Shown: positions 24,698-33,855, counted from the first letter of the stretch. The stretch is DNA of 64,000 nucleotides from Planotetraspora kaengkrachanensis (GCF_016862895.1 NZ_BONV01000013.1:62001-126000), one strand, 5' to 3'. Numbers and translations are program-made. Notes: generated by a model not told the origin, from the sequence alone.

Positions 24698-25906
24698 GTG
24701 GATCGGATCTTCGTGGCACGACTGGCGGGCCTCGCCGTGTTCGATCCGGCCGGGGACCAGATCGGCCGGATCCGCGACGTCGTGGTCTCCCTCCGCGGCC
24801 CCCTTCCGCCACGGGTCCACGGCTTCGTCGTCGAGGTACAGCCGCGCCGCCGGGTGTTCCTGCCGATCACCCGCATCACCAGCATCGAGTCGGGCGCGGT
24901 CATCTTCACCGGCAAGCTCAACGTGCGCCGCTTCGAACGCAGGAACGCCGAGACGCTGGCCATCGGCGAGATGCTCGACCTCGGCGTGCAGTACAAGGGC
25001 GAGCCGGTCACCGTCCTCGATCTCGCCATGGAGCAGACACGGCCGTCCGACTGGCAGATCGTGAAGGTGGCGATCCGCAAGGGCACCCGCAGGCGGGGCG
25101 AGACCTTCGTCGTCGACTGGGACGAGGTCACCGGCTTCGGGATCACGCAGCGGGACCAGGGCGCGGCCAACCTGCTCGCGGCGTTCGAGTCCCTGCGCCC
25201 GGCCGATCTGGCCAACATGCTCCACGAGTTGCCCGGCAAGCGGATGGCCGAGGTGGCGGCCGCCCTCGACGACGACCGGCTCGCCGACGTGCTCGAGGAG
25301 CTGCCCGAGCGCGACCAGGTGGTCGTGCTGAGCCAGCTCCGCAAGGAACGGGCCGCCGACGTGCTGGAGGAGATGGGCCCCGACGACGCCGCCGACCTGC
25401 TGCAGGAGCTGCCGTCCGACCAGGCGGAGACGCTGCTGCGGCTGATGGTCCCCGAGGAGGCCGCCCCCGTCCGGCGGCTGCTGACCTACCCGGAGGACAC
25501 CGCCGGCGGAATGATGACGTCCGAGCCGGTCGTGCTCCCGCCGAACGCCACGGTGGCCGAGGCGCTCGCGCACATCCGCCAGCGGGAGCTGACCCCCGCC
25601 GTCGCCGCCGAGGTGTACGTGACCCGGCCGCCCACCGAGACGCCGACCGGCAGGTTCCTCGGCGTGGCGCACTTCCAGCGGCTGCTCAGAGAGCCGCCGT
25701 CCACCCTGCTCGGCGCCATGATAGACATCACCCTGGACCCGATCAGGCCGGAGTTCAGCCTCCGGGAGGTGGCCTCCTACCTGGCCACCTACAACCTGGT
25801 CGCGATCCCCGTCGTCGACGAGCTCGGGCGCCTGCTCGGCGCGGTGACCGTGGACGACGTGCTCGACCACATGCTGCCCGAGGACTGGCGGGAAAGGCAC
25901 GACTGA
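24698..25906 (+). CDS. MgtE-N/CBS domain protein without transport domain
   Basis: A 402-residue cytosolic protein: a PRC-barrel-like N-terminus (ARLAGLAVFDPAGDQIGRIRDVVV), an MgtE intracellular N-domain (about residues 165-270, DLANMLHELPGKRMAEVAAALDDD and repeated DVLEELP/DLLQELP), then paired CBS domains ending HMLPEDWRERHD. No membrane helices follow, unlike full MgtE magnesium channels. Homologous genes lie near sigE in mycobacteria (Rv1232c). GTG 24698 is chosen by homology. It is tightly followed by the DUF1003 membrane gene, which may provide the membrane part. Confidence 0.88.
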   Translation: MDRIFVARLAGLAVFDPAGDQIGRIRDVVVSLRGPLPPRVHGFVVEVQPRRRVFLPITRITSIESGAVIFTGKLNVRRFERRNAETLAIGEMLDLGVQYKGEPVTVLDLAMEQTRPSDWQIVKVAIRKGTRRRGETFVVDWDEVTGFGITQRDQGAANLLAAFESLRPADLANMLHELPGKRMAEVAAALDDDRLADVLEELPERDQVVVLSQLRKERAADVLEEMGPDDAADLLQELPSDQAETLLRLMVPEEAAPVRRLLTYPEDTAGGMMTSEPVVLPPNATVAEALAHIRQRELTPAVAAEVYVTRPPTETPTGRFLGVAHFQRLLREPPSTLLGAMIDITLDPIRPEFSLREVASYLATYNLVAIPVVDELGRLLGAVTVDDVLDHMLPEDWRERHD

Positions 25907-25911
25907 GCGAC

Positions 25912-26373
25912 ATGACCGAACGCCTCGACCAGCCCCGCGACCTGGCCCCCCGGGTCCGGCTCTACTACGACCCCGAGGCCTTCGGACGCCTCTCCGAACG
26001 CATCGCCAGGTTCCTCGGCACCGCGCGCTTCATCGTCTACATGACCGTGTTCGTCTCGGTCTGGCTGGCGTGGAACGCGTTCACGCCCTTCGCTTTCGAC
26101 CCCTATCCGTTCATCTTCCTGACGCTCATGCTCTCCCTCCAGGCGTCGTACGCCGCCCCCCTGATCCTGCTCGCGCAGAACCGGCAGGCCGACCGGGACC
26201 GGATCCAGTACGAGCAGGACAGGATCACGGCCGACCGCAACCAGGCGGAGATCGAATACCTCACCAGGGAGATCGCCGGCCTGCGGATCGCCGTCGGCGA
26301 GGTCGCCACCAGGGACTACCTGCGGGCCGAACTCCAGCGGCTTCAGGACGAGCTGTCCGGCCGGGCCTCCTGA
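25912..26373 (+). CDS. DUF1003 membrane protein
   Basis: A 153-residue protein with two central membrane helices (ARFIVYMTVFVSVWLAWNAF and FIFLTLMLSLQASYAAPLILLAQN), the DUF1003 signature, then a cytoplasmic amphipathic/coiled-coil tail (QADRDRIQYEQDRITADRNQAEIEYL onward). It lies 5 bases after the MgtE-N gene, so translational coupling and joint function in ion homeostasis are plausible. Its 3' end overlaps the convergent racemase gene by 31 bases. Confidence 0.9.
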   Translation: MTERLDQPRDLAPRVRLYYDPEAFGRLSERIARFLGTARFIVYMTVFVSVWLAWNAFTPFAFDPYPFIFLTLMLSLQASYAAPLILLAQNRQADRDRIQYEQDRITADRNQAEIEYLTREIAGLRIAVGEVATRDYLRAELQRLQDELSGRAS

Positions 26374-27149
26374 CCGTCCTCCCCGCCCGCACCGGCCTCC
26401 CCGTTCTTTCCGCCCGCACCGGCCTCCCCGTACGGCCCGCCGTGCCAGTCCGGCAGCGGCGCGCGCCCGACGGCCACGTCGAAGGCCGCCCTGGCGAGCA
26501 GGCGGGTCGAGTCCAGCGTCGGAAGCGGGGAGACGTCCGGCGTCACGAGGAGAGGAATCTCCGTGCACACGAGGGCCACCGCGTCGCAGCCCCGCTCCGC
26601 GAGCCGCCCGATGACGCGCGCGTACTCTCGCCGTCCCCGCTCGGAGACCACACCGGCCAGCAGTTCCTCGAAGATGACCTCGTTGACGATCTCCCTGTCC
26701 CCCGCGTCCGGCACCTCGGCCGCGATTCCCCGCCTTTCGAACGCCGCGGGATAGAGCGGGCCGTCCATGAGATACCGGGTGCCCAGCACCCCGACCCGCG
26801 TACGGCCGTCGCGGGCGGCACGGTCGGCCACGACGTCGGCGATGTGCAGGCCCGGCAGCGCCAGATCCGCTCCGGGCAGTTCCAGCGCCATGTGGGCGGT
26901 GTTGTCGGGGCAGACGAAGAAGTCCGCCCCCGCCCTCGCGAGCCTCGCCACGCTCACCGCCAGCGTGTCCCTGATCGAGGCGTGGTCCCCCGCGTCCCAG
27001 GCGGGCATGCTGCGCGCGAGTGCGATGCAGTCCATGGTCACGTCCGGGTGCTCATGCGGGCCGAGGGCGGCGAATCCCTCCTGGCAGAAGGACAGGAAAC
27101 ACAGGGCGGCGCCTTCGGTGCTGTGAGCGAGGATCCCGAGATGCCTCAT
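26343..27149 (-). CDS. Aspartate/glutamate racemase-family protein
   Basis: A 268-residue Asp/Glu racemase-type enzyme. The first catalytic Cys lies in FVCPDNTAH (about residue 84) and the second in VCTEIPLL (about 197), both in the usual contexts, so PLP-independent racemisation or a related lyase activity is possible. The last ~30 residues are a Gly/Glu/Ala repeat (GEAGAGGKN then GEAGAGGED) outside the fold. ATG 27149 has AAGGG 10 bases upstream. It sits between the MgtE-N/DUF1003 pair and mrp on the opposite strand. Confidence 0.88.
   Translation of the reverse strand: MRHLGILAHSTEGAALCFLSFCQEGFAALGPHEHPDVTMDCIALARSMPAWDAGDHASIRDTLAVSVARLARAGADFFVCPDNTAHMALELPGADLALPGLHIADVVADRAARDGRTRVGVLGTRYLMDGPLYPAAFERRGIAAEVPDAGDREIVNEVIFEELLAGVVSERGRREYARVIGRLAERGCDAVALVCTEIPLLVTPDVSPLPTLDSTRLLARAAFDVAVGRAPLPDWHGGPYGEAGAGGKNGEAGAGGEDGQEARPDSSS
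26384..26430 (-). repeat. 27-bp direct repeat in racemase tail
   Basis: cgcccgcaccggcctccccg occurs at 26384-26403 and again at 26411-26430. On the coding strand it gives two GEAGAGG units in the C-terminal tail of the racemase gene, beyond the catalytic fold. Confidence 0.7.
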
Positions 27150-27266
27150 CGCTACTTCAGCCCTTTCCTTAAGCCGGTTCCCATTGGTCTCCTGTTGGCA
27201 CAAATCCTCGTGGACGCAGGCACACCCGCGTTCGTCGGACCGCGCGAGAGTCCATAGCATGGATTC

Positions 27267-28406
27267 ATGGCACCATCCCCAGAATTGGTAACGGCCGCCC
27301 TGGCGACGGTCAACGACCCTGAGATTCGTCGGCCGATCACCGACCTCGACATGGTCAAGAGCGTGGATATCTCCCCGGACGGGGTGGTGCGCGTCGGCAT
27401 CTTCCTCACGGTCTCCGGCTGCCCCATGAGGGACACCATCACCCGCGACGTCACCGCCGCCGTCTCCAAGCTCGACGGCGTCGCCCGTGTCCACGTGGAC
27501 ATGGACGTCATGAGCACCGAACAGCGCAAGACCCTGCAGACCAAGCTGCGCGGCGACCGGGGGCCGGAGAAGGAGATCCCCTTCGCCAGGCCCGGCTCGC
27601 TGACCCGCGTGTTCGCCGTGGCCAGCGGCAAGGGCGGTGTGGGCAAGTCGTCCGTCACCGTCAACCTGGCCGCCGCGATGGCCGCCTCCGGTCTCAAGGT
27701 CGGCATCGTCGACGCCGACATCTACGGCCACTCCGTGCCGCGGATGCTCGGGGTGAGCGACCGGCCCACCAAGGTCGAAGACATGATCATGCCGCCCGTG
27801 GCGCATGACATCAAGGTCATCTCGGTCGGCATGTTCAAGCCCGAGGGCAACACGCCGGTGGTCTGGCGCGGGCCGATGCTCGACCGCGCCCTCCACCAGT
27901 TCCTCGCGGACGTCTTCTGGGGCGACCTCGACGTGCTGCTGATGGACCTGCCGCCCGGCACCGGCGACATCGCGATCTCCGTGGCCCAGCGGATGCCCAC
28001 GGCCGAGCTCCTCATCGTCACCACCCCACAGCAGGCGGCCGCCGAGGTCGCCGAGCGCGCGGGATCCATCGCTGCGCAGACCCACCAGCAGATCGCGGGC
28101 GTCATCGAGAACATGGCCTGGCTGCCGTGCCCGCACTGCGACGAGCGCATCGCGGTCTTCGGCGAGGGCGGCGGTCAAACGGTCGCCGACGCGCTCACCC
28201 GCACGCTGGGCTCCCAGGTGCCGCTGCTCGGCCAGGTGCCGATCGATCTGCGCCTGCGTGAGGGCGGCGACGAGGGCAAGCCTCTCGTACTGACCGATCC
28301 CGACGCGCCGGCGTCCGCCGAACTGCGCAGGATCGCCGCCGGTCTGGGCAAGAAGTCCACCAGCCTCAAGGGCCTCAAGCTGGACATCTCACCCACCAAA
28401 CGCTGA
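27267..28406 (+). CDS. mrp: Mrp/NBP35-type Fe-S cluster carrier ATPase
   Basis: A 379-residue P-loop ATPase that binds and transfers Fe-S clusters. An N-terminal DUF59/MIP18-like domain (about 1-95, with SGCPMRDTI) is followed by the deviant Walker A GKGGVGKSSVT (about 119-129), DADIYGHSVPRMLG, and the CPHC pair (WLPCPHCDERI, about 288) that bridges the cluster in the dimer. It belongs to the sigE-htrA-tatB-mrp neighbourhood known from mycobacteria. Its 3' end is 9 bases from the convergent tatB. Confidence 0.95.
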   Translation: MAPSPELVTAALATVNDPEIRRPITDLDMVKSVDISPDGVVRVGIFLTVSGCPMRDTITRDVTAAVSKLDGVARVHVDMDVMSTEQRKTLQTKLRGDRGPEKEIPFARPGSLTRVFAVASGKGGVGKSSVTVNLAAAMAASGLKVGIVDADIYGHSVPRMLGVSDRPTKVEDMIMPPVAHDIKVISVGMFKPEGNTPVVWRGPMLDRALHQFLADVFWGDLDVLLMDLPPGTGDIAISVAQRMPTAELLIVTTPQQAAAEVAERAGSIAAQTHQQIAGVIENMAWLPCPHCDERIAVFGEGGGQTVADALTRTLGSQVPLLGQVPIDLRLREGGDEGKPLVLTDPDAPASAELRRIAAGLGKKSTSLKGLKLDISPTKR

Positions 28407-28415
28407 CCGCGGGGC

Positions 28416-28763
28416 CTACGTGGCCTCGTTGTCGTAGGGCGGGATCTCCCCGAAACCGAGTTCCGGCTCGGCGGCCTCGACCGGCTGGGGAGCGGCGTCA
28501 GGCGTGCCGTTCCAGTCGTTCTCGATGTCGTCGAGCAGGTGCTTGCGCACGAAGGTCTTCGGGTTGAGGTCGGCCGGGTCGAAGTTGGAGAACTCCGGGC
28601 CGAGGTTGGCCTGGAGGTCCGCCTTGGCGTTGTTGGCCATCGCGCGAAGCTGCCGCAACGTCTTGCCGGCCTGAGAGGCAGCCTGGGGCAGCTTGTCCGG
28701 GCCGAACACGAGCAGGCCGATCACCACGAGCGCCAGGATCTCCCACCAGCCGAGTCCGAACAC
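28416..28763 (-). CDS. tatB: Sec-independent translocase subunit TatB
   Basis: A 115-residue Tat component: short N-terminal membrane helix WWEILALVVIGLLVFGPDKLP with the family FGPDKLP hinge, an amphipathic helix (AGKTLRQLRAMANNAKADLQ) and an acidic tail. It forms the twin-arginine substrate receptor with TatC, encoded elsewhere. GTG 28763 (VFGLGWWE) is chosen because GAGGAG lies 6 bases upstream. It follows htrA on the same strand, 69 bases on, as in the mycobacterial sigE locus. Confidence 0.93.
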   Translation of the reverse strand: MFGLGWWEILALVVIGLLVFGPDKLPQAASQAGKTLRQLRAMANNAKADLQANLGPEFSNFDPADLNPKTFVRKHLLDDIENDWNGTPDAAPQPVEAAEPELGFGEIPPYDNEAT

Positions 28764-28832
28764 GGTGATCTCCTCAATTAGCAACGAACTGGGTTCAGCC
28801 TAATACCCCCCCTTCCGGCCCTGGACCGGGCC

Positions 28833-30152
28833 TCAGGAAGGCCGCACCGCCGGGACGGGTGCTGCGCCGACAGTTACGGTGGCCGTCTTCGTCTGGCCTT
28901 CGTGCTGGAACCTGATCGTCACCTTGTCCCCGGGCGCCTTGCTCCGGATGGTGACCACCAACTCGCGGCTGCCCCCCACCGGCTTGCCGTCGACCTCCAG
29001 GATGACGTCCCCCGGCGCCAGGCCTGCTTCAGCCGCGGGGCCGCCGGGGGTCACGGGGGGCTCCCCGGACTCGGTGCCCGTCGCGATCCGCACGCCCTCG
29101 CCCTGGTAGGCCTGGTCGATGGTGATGCCGATCCGCGAGGTCCTGGCGACGCCGGTGGTGATGAGTTCCTGGGTGATCCTGCGCACATGGTTGACCGGGA
29201 TCGCGAAGCCGAGGCCGATGCTGCCGGTCTGCTGGCCCAGGGCCGGAGAGCCGCCGACCGCGGCGATCGCCGAGTTCACGCCGATCACCTCCCCCGCGGC
29301 GTTGACCAGGGGGCCGCCCGAGTTGCCGGGGTTGATGGCCGCGTCGGTCTGGATCGCGTTGATGAGGGCGTAGTCGGAACCGGTCGAGCCGCCCGCCTCC
29401 ACCGGCCGGTTGAGCGAGCTGACGATGCCGGTGGTCACGGTGCCGGCGAGGCCGAGAGGCGAGCCGATGGCGATGACGGGATCTCCGACGACCACACTGT
29501 CGGAGTTGCCGAGAGGCAGTTCTGGAGCCGTGACCTTGCCGTCCGGCTTGACCACGGCGAGGTCGGAGTTGGGATCGCGGCCGACGATCCTGGCGCTCGA
29601 CGAGTTGCCGTCGTTGAACCGGATCTTGATCTCGCCGCCCTGCCCGCTGACCGCGGCCACGTGGTTGTTGGTCACGATGTAGCCGCCCTTGATGACGAAC
29701 CCCGAGCCGGTGCCCGCCTCGCTGTTGCCCCTGACCTCCAGGGAGACGACGCTGGGCAGCACCTTGGCCGCGACCCCGGCCACGGTGTCGGGCGGACGGG
29801 CGGTCGAACCGGCCGCGGGGAGGGTCAGGGAGTATCCGGGATCGGTGCCCGTGGGCGGCCGGGTCAGCAGCCAGGTGCCCACGCTCGCCACCCCGCCCGC
29901 GATCAGCGCGATGACCAGGGCCAGCAGGGCCGGCAATCCGGCCCGCGCCCGGGGCGGCGCCATCGGGCCGGCCGACGGCGGACCGCCCGGCAGGAGGCCT
30001 GGATACGGCGTGGGAGGCGCCCAGCCCTGACCGGCCCCATGGACGCCCAGCGGAGGCTGGGGCCCGCTGGGAGGACCCCAGCCGGGCTCCCCGCCCACGG
30101 GGAGGAACTCAGGCCGGTCCGACGCGCTGGAGGAACGCGTGTGATCGGTCAT
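28833..30152 (-). CDS. htrA: HtrA/DegP-like serine protease with PDZ domain
   Basis: A 439-residue membrane-anchored S1C protease. A Pro/Gly-rich cytoplasmic N-terminus (to about 70) precedes one membrane helix (LPALLALVIALIAGGVASVGTWLL). The trypsin-like domain carries the triad His in TNNHVAA, Asp in NSDLAVVK and Ser in GNSGGPL. A C-terminal PDZ domain (EAGLAPGDVILEVDGKPV) follows. It would degrade or sense misfolded extracytoplasmic proteins. Encoded after the sigma/anti-sigma pair, it is probably part of the SigE envelope-stress response. ATG 30152; GTG 30164 possible. Confidence 0.92.
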   Translation of the reverse strand: MTDHTRSSSASDRPEFLPVGGEPGWGPPSGPQPPLGVHGAGQGWAPPTPYPGLLPGGPPSAGPMAPPRARAGLPALLALVIALIAGGVASVGTWLLTRPPTGTDPGYSLTLPAAGSTARPPDTVAGVAAKVLPSVVSLEVRGNSEAGTGSGFVIKGGYIVTNNHVAAVSGQGGEIKIRFNDGNSSSARIVGRDPNSDLAVVKPDGKVTAPELPLGNSDSVVVGDPVIAIGSPLGLAGTVTTGIVSSLNRPVEAGGSTGSDYALINAIQTDAAINPGNSGGPLVNAAGEVIGVNSAIAAVGGSPALGQQTGSIGLGFAIPVNHVRRITQELITTGVARTSRIGITIDQAYQGEGVRIATGTESGEPPVTPGGPAAEAGLAPGDVILEVDGKPVGGSRELVVTIRSKAPGDKVTIRFQHEGQTKTATVTVGAAPVPAVRPS

Positions 30153-30211
30153 CTGGGCAGCCACTCCTCACGCGACGACGGCAACGCCTGATGCTATGCC
30201 GTATCCCGTGG

Positions 30212-30772
30212 TCAGCGGGACAACCGCGGGCTGGCACTGCCTGACGGAGTCGGCGAGACCCTCACGAAGGGCGCCGGGTCCTGCGCCGGATGTACGAACA
30301 GCACTTCGGGGCCGGGGTCCTGGTGGGCGCCGGAACCCCCGACCATGAACATCGTCCCGAGGGCCACCGCCGCGGAGGCGACGCCCACGGCGACATATCC
30401 GGCACGCCTGGCCCGGTTCGGCCGTCTCCCCGGCCCGGACATCCCGCCGGGACGCCCCGGCCGGTTGTCGAGCGGGGCGATGCCGTGCATCCCCGGCAGG
30501 CCGGTGGACCCGAACGCCGGGTGGTCGGGAAAGGGGCGCATCCGCGGCGGGAGCGGCCCTCCCGGCTCCGACATCCTCAGCAGGGACATCGTCAGGTCGG
30601 CCGGCATGGCCGGCGGCTCCATGGAGCGAAGGCGGCTCTTCAGCGCCCGCAGCGCGTCGACCTCCGCGCGGCAGTCCGCGCAGAACGTCAGGTGGCCGAG
30701 CGCCCGCTCACGCTCGCTGTGGCCGAGTTCGCCGTCGATGAGCGCGGAGACGCGCTCGCCAAGGTGATTCAC
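30212..30772 (-). CDS. rseA: Zinc-binding anti-sigma factor (RseA-like)
   Basis: A 186-residue anti-sigma factor. The N-terminal ZAS domain contains [12 protein letters not shown] (HxxxCxxC, about 32-43) with [16 protein letters not shown] before it. A Pro/Gly/Arg-rich middle is followed by one membrane helix ([21 protein letters not shown], about 125-145) and a short extracytoplasmic tail, so it is a membrane-tethered sensor. GTG 30772 overlaps the sigma-factor stop as GTGA, with GGGAGGG upstream, so stoichiometric coupling with SigE is expected. Confidence 0.9.
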   Translation of the reverse strand: MNHLGERVSALIDGELGHSERERALGHLTFCADCRAEVDALRALKSRLRSMEPPAMPADLTMSLLRMSEPGGPLPPRMRPFPDHPAFGSTGLPGMHGIAPLDNRPGRPGGMSGPGRRPNRARRAGYVAVGVASAAVALGTMFMVGGSGAHQDPGPEVLFVHPAQDPAPFVRVSPTPSGSASPRLSR

Positions 30773-31407
30773 AGTCCCTCCCTGCTGAATGACGGGGGGA
30801 ACTGATCGCCGCTTCTGTCCGTGGAAGGCGCGCGGTGTTCCAGAGCCTCCCGGAGTTGCGCCCGGGCCCGGTGGATGCGGCTGCGGACGGTTCCGAGCTT
30901 CACGCCGAGCGTCGCGGCGATCTCCTCGTAGGAAAGTCCTTCGATGTCGCACAGCACGACCGCGGCCCGGAACTCGGGCGCCAGGGCGTCGAGCGCCGCC
31001 TGGATGTCGGGTTCCAGGTGCGCGTCGTCGTAGGCCTGGGCGGGCGAGGGCTCCCGGCCGCGCAGCCGCTCGGCGGCGTCGTCGGCGAGGCCCTCGAACC
31101 GGATGCGCTGCCTGCGGCGCGCCATGTCGAGGAAGAGGTTCGTCGTGATCCGGTGCAGCCAGCCCTCGAACGTCCCCGGCGTGTAACTCGAGAGGGAACG
31201 GAACACGCGGACGAAGACCTCCTGGGTGAGGTCCTCCGCATCGTGCACGTTGCCCGTCAGCCGGAAAGCCAGGCGGTACACCCGCGCGGAATGCGTTCGG
31301 ACGACCTCCTCCCAGGTGGGAGGCGTCCAGCCGGACACCGAAGTCTCCGCCTGGTGGTCGTGCTCGTCCACCGGCATTCCTCTCTGCAGGATCGTCGCTA
31401 CAGCCAT
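30769..31407 (-). CDS. sigE: ECF RNA polymerase sigma factor SigE
   Basis: A 212-residue ECF sigma factor. Region 2 (about 30-105) contains [27 protein letters not shown] and [19 protein letters not shown]; region 4 (about 145-195) contains [37 protein letters not shown]. Position beside rseA, htrA, tatB and divergent from an O-methyltransferase matches M. tuberculosis Rv1220c-Rv1224, hence SigE. ATG 31407. A candidate SigE-type promoter lies upstream on the same strand (31479-31504), suggesting autoregulation. Confidence 0.93.
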   Translation of the reverse strand: MAVATILQRGMPVDEHDHQAETSVSGWTPPTWEEVVRTHSARVYRLAFRLTGNVHDAEDLTQEVFVRVFRSLSSYTPGTFEGWLHRITTNLFLDMARRRQRIRFEGLADDAAERLRGREPSPAQAYDDAHLEPDIQAALDALAPEFRAAVVLCDIEGLSYEEIAATLGVKLGTVRSRIHRARAQLREALEHRAPSTDRSGDQFPPSFSREGL

Positions 31408-31478
31408 AGTGCCTGGTTTCGCCCCTTCCCGCGCACCGCGAGCCGAACGGCCTTGAACAAAGACCGTCCAAAGCGTGC

Positions 31479-31504
31479 AACGTCACCGTTGTGGCGTGAG
31501 TTCC
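31479..31504 (-). promoter_or_regulatory. Candidate SigE-type ECF promoter of sigE
   Basis: On the minus strand, GGAACT (31504-31499) is followed after 16 bases by CGTT (31482-31479). This matches the GGAAC-N16-CGTT pattern described for mycobacterial SigE-type promoters. Transcription would start about 65 bases before the sigE ATG. The match is by eye; no start-site data. Confidence 0.5.
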
Positions 31505-31563
31505 CGTTCCGGTCCGACTCCCCTAGGCTGCGGACCAACATGAACCAGGGGAAGGAGAGGCCG

Positions 31564-32196
31564 ATGGCGACTCCGGCCAGCCTGGAGTACGCGGAGGACT
31601 TCGTCCCAGAGGACGAGATCCTCCAGGAGGCACGCCGACGCGGCATCGAGGTGGGAGCGACCCCGGTCCTGCCCGGGTGCGGGGCGGCCTTGTGCTTCCT
31701 CGCGACCGTCGCCGGTGCCCGATCAGTGGTCGAGGTCGGCACCGGATGCGGCGTCTCCGGATTGTGGCTCCTGCGCGGGATGCGACCGGACGGCACGCTG
31801 ACCAGCGTGGACGTCGAGCCGGAGCATCAGCGCATGGCCAGGCAGACGTTCGCTGAGGCCGGATATTCCGGCAGCAGGATCCGCCTCATCGGAGGCCGCG
31901 CCCTCGACGTGCTGCCCCGCCTGGCCGACGGCGGCTACGACATGGTCTTCTGTGACGCGGCGAAGCAGGAGTACCTCGACTATCTGGACGAGTCCGTCCG
32001 GCTGCTGCGCCCCGGCGGCATCGTGGCCTTCGCGAACGCCCTCTGGCGCGACCAGGTGGCCGACCCCACCCGGCGCGACCCGGACACCGTCGCCGTCCGG
32101 GAACTCGGCCGGATGGTCCGAGAGGATGAGCGGCTGCGCCCGCTCATGCTCCCCCTGGGCGACGGTCTCCTGGTCGCGGTGAAGCTGCCCGCCTAG
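31564..32196 (+). CDS. SAM-dependent O-methyltransferase
   Basis: A 210-residue methyltransferase of the caffeoyl-CoA/COMT-like group. The SAM-binding motif is VVEVGTGCGVSGLWLL (about 54-69), then TSVDVEPEHQRMAR (acidic motif II), MVFCDAAKQEYLDYL and LLRPGGIVAFAN. ATG 31564 has GGGAAGGAGAGG upstream. It is divergent from sigE, as is Rv1220c in M. tuberculosis. Substrate unknown. Confidence 0.92.
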   Translation: MATPASLEYAEDFVPEDEILQEARRRGIEVGATPVLPGCGAALCFLATVAGARSVVEVGTGCGVSGLWLLRGMRPDGTLTSVDVEPEHQRMARQTFAEAGYSGSRIRLIGGRALDVLPRLADGGYDMVFCDAAKQEYLDYLDESVRLLRPGGIVAFANALWRDQVADPTRRDPDTVAVRELGRMVREDERLRPLMLPLGDGLLVAVKLPA

Positions 32197-33608
32197 TCGG
32201 CCAGGTAGCTAAGCAACATCCGGACGCCGAAGCCGGTCGCGCCCTTGGTGAGGTGGCCCTCATCCGCGGTCGACCGCGCGGGCCCGGCGATGTCCAGATG
32301 CGCCCACGGCCGCTTGCCGATGAACTCCCGCAGGTACAGCGCCGCGATGACCGACCCGGCGGCGCCGGACATCTTGCGGTCGACGTTGGTCAGGTCGGCG
32401 ACGTCCGAGTCCAGGTCGGACCGGTAGTCCTCGACCAGGGGCATGCGCCAGAACCGATCTCCGCCGACCTCGCCCGCACGGAGCAGGGAGTCGGCCAGCG
32501 ACTCGTCGGTGGCGTAGAGCGCACCGATGGAGGGGCCGAGCGCCACCTTCGCCGCACCGGTGAGCGTGGCGATGTCGATCATCGCGTCGGGGTCCAGTTC
32601 GGCGTCCGCGTACGCCAGGGCGTCGGCCAGCACCAGCCGGCCCTCGGCGTCGGTGTTGAGCACCTCGACCGTGCGCCCGCCGTACTGTGTGATGACGTCG
32701 CTCGGCCGCTGGGCCGAGCCTGAGATGGCGTTCTCCGCGCAGGCGATCAGACCCGTCACCCGGACCGGCACGTCGAAGGCGGTCAGGGCGCTCATCACGG
32801 CCATCACGGCGGCGCCGCCCGCCATGTCGCTCTTCATGGTCTTCATGCCCTCGGTGGGCTTGAGGGACAGACCGCCCGTGTCGAACGTGATGCCCTTGCC
32901 CGCCAGGACCACGTGCGGCGTGCCGTCTCCGGCGTTCTCCGGCGTGTACTGGAGCTGGACGAACCTGGGCGGGTGGATCGACCCCTGGCCGACCGCCCTG
33001 ATGCCTCCGAAGGGGCCGAGGTCCTCGCCCGCCCAGACCCGTACGGCCAGGCCGTGGTCGGCGGCGATCAGCCGGGCCTGGTCGGCCAGCCATTCGGGGG
33101 TCGCCACGTCGGCCGGGGTGTTGGTCAGGTCGCGGGCGAGAGCGGTGGCGCGGGCGGCGACCTCGCCGCGGCGCACGGCCTGCTCGTCGGCGCCCGTGAA
33201 GACGATCTCCTCCACCGCGCGCGTGCGGGTCTCGCCGATCCTGAACGTGTAGGAGGCGAGCAGGGCGCCCTCCACGAGAGCGCTCACGTCATCGCTTGGG
33301 GGGACCAGCACGGAAAGGGAGTGCCGTCCCTTGGCCTTCCGCGCCACGGCCGCGCCCGCCTTGCGCAGAGCGGGGGCGGTGTTGTCGCCCATGCCGTAGA
33401 GCAGGACCCGGCCGACGCCGTCCCCACGGACCACGGGAACCTCGAAGACCTCGCCAGGCTCGCCCTTGGCTTCGTGGTGGGACAGAAGGGCGGTCACCGG
33501 CACGGGCAGCTCGACGGGGGGAGCGAGGTCCGCCCCGAAGGGCACCGCGGTCAGCTCCGCGTCGTCGGCGAGCCGGTCAACAACGGTCAACGTGGTCTCA
33601 ATTGGCAC
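32193..33608 (-). CDS. pepA: Leucyl aminopeptidase (M17)
   Basis: A 471-residue cytosolic metallo-aminopeptidase. The N-terminal macro-like domain is followed by the catalytic domain with GKGITFDTGGLSLKP, MKSDMAGGAA and the family signature NTDAEGRL (about residues 338-345), giving the two-zinc site; late LPLVEDYRSDLDSDVADLTN is also typical. It recycles peptides into amino acids as a hexamer in relatives. GTG 33608 (VPIETTLTV) is preferred because GGAGG lies 6 bases upstream. It converges with the O-methyltransferase (4-base overlap). Confidence 0.95.
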   Translation of the reverse strand: MPIETTLTVVDRLADDAELTAVPFGADLAPPVELPVPVTALLSHHEAKGEPGEVFEVPVVRGDGVGRVLLYGMGDNTAPALRKAGAAVARKAKGRHSLSVLVPPSDDVSALVEGALLASYTFRIGETRTRAVEEIVFTGADEQAVRRGEVAARATALARDLTNTPADVATPEWLADQARLIAADHGLAVRVWAGEDLGPFGGIRAVGQGSIHPPRFVQLQYTPENAGDGTPHVVLAGKGITFDTGGLSLKPTEGMKTMKSDMAGGAAVMAVMSALTAFDVPVRVTGLIACAENAISGSAQRPSDVITQYGGRTVEVLNTDAEGRLVLADALAYADAELDPDAMIDIATLTGAAKVALGPSIGALYATDESLADSLLRAGEVGGDRFWRMPLVEDYRSDLDSDVADLTNVDRKMSGAAGSVIAALYLREFIGKRPWAHLDIAGPARSTADEGHLTKGATGFGVRMLLSYLAD

Positions 33609-33687
33609 GAACGCCTCCAATAGGGCGGCCCCGGCGCGGGGGGATCCCGTCACCAGGGCCGAAAAGTCGAACAGGTCGGCTGGAACC

Positions 33688-33855
33688 TCAGCCGACCACG
33701 GTCTTCAGCGCGTCTCCGAGGGCGCCGGCCTCGTCCGCCGAGAGCTCGACGACGAGTCGACCGCCACCCTCGAGAGGGACCCGCATGACGATGCCCCGTC
33801 CTTCCTTGGTGACCTCCAGCGGACCGTCGCCAGTCCGTGGCTTCATCGCCGCCAT
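33688..33855 (-). CDS. DUF3117 family small protein
   Basis: A 55-residue protein that is one of the most conserved small proteins of actinobacteria (MAAMKPRTGDGPLEVTKEGR start; M. tuberculosis Rv1211 is the counterpart). A short beta-sheet and helix (LSADEAGALGDALKTVV) are predicted; function unknown. GGAAGGG lies 6 bases before ATG 33855. It is about 80 bases upstream of pepA on the same strand. Confidence 0.92.
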   Translation of the reverse strand: MAAMKPRTGDGPLEVTKEGRGIVMRVPLEGGGRLVVELSADEAGALGDALKTVVG

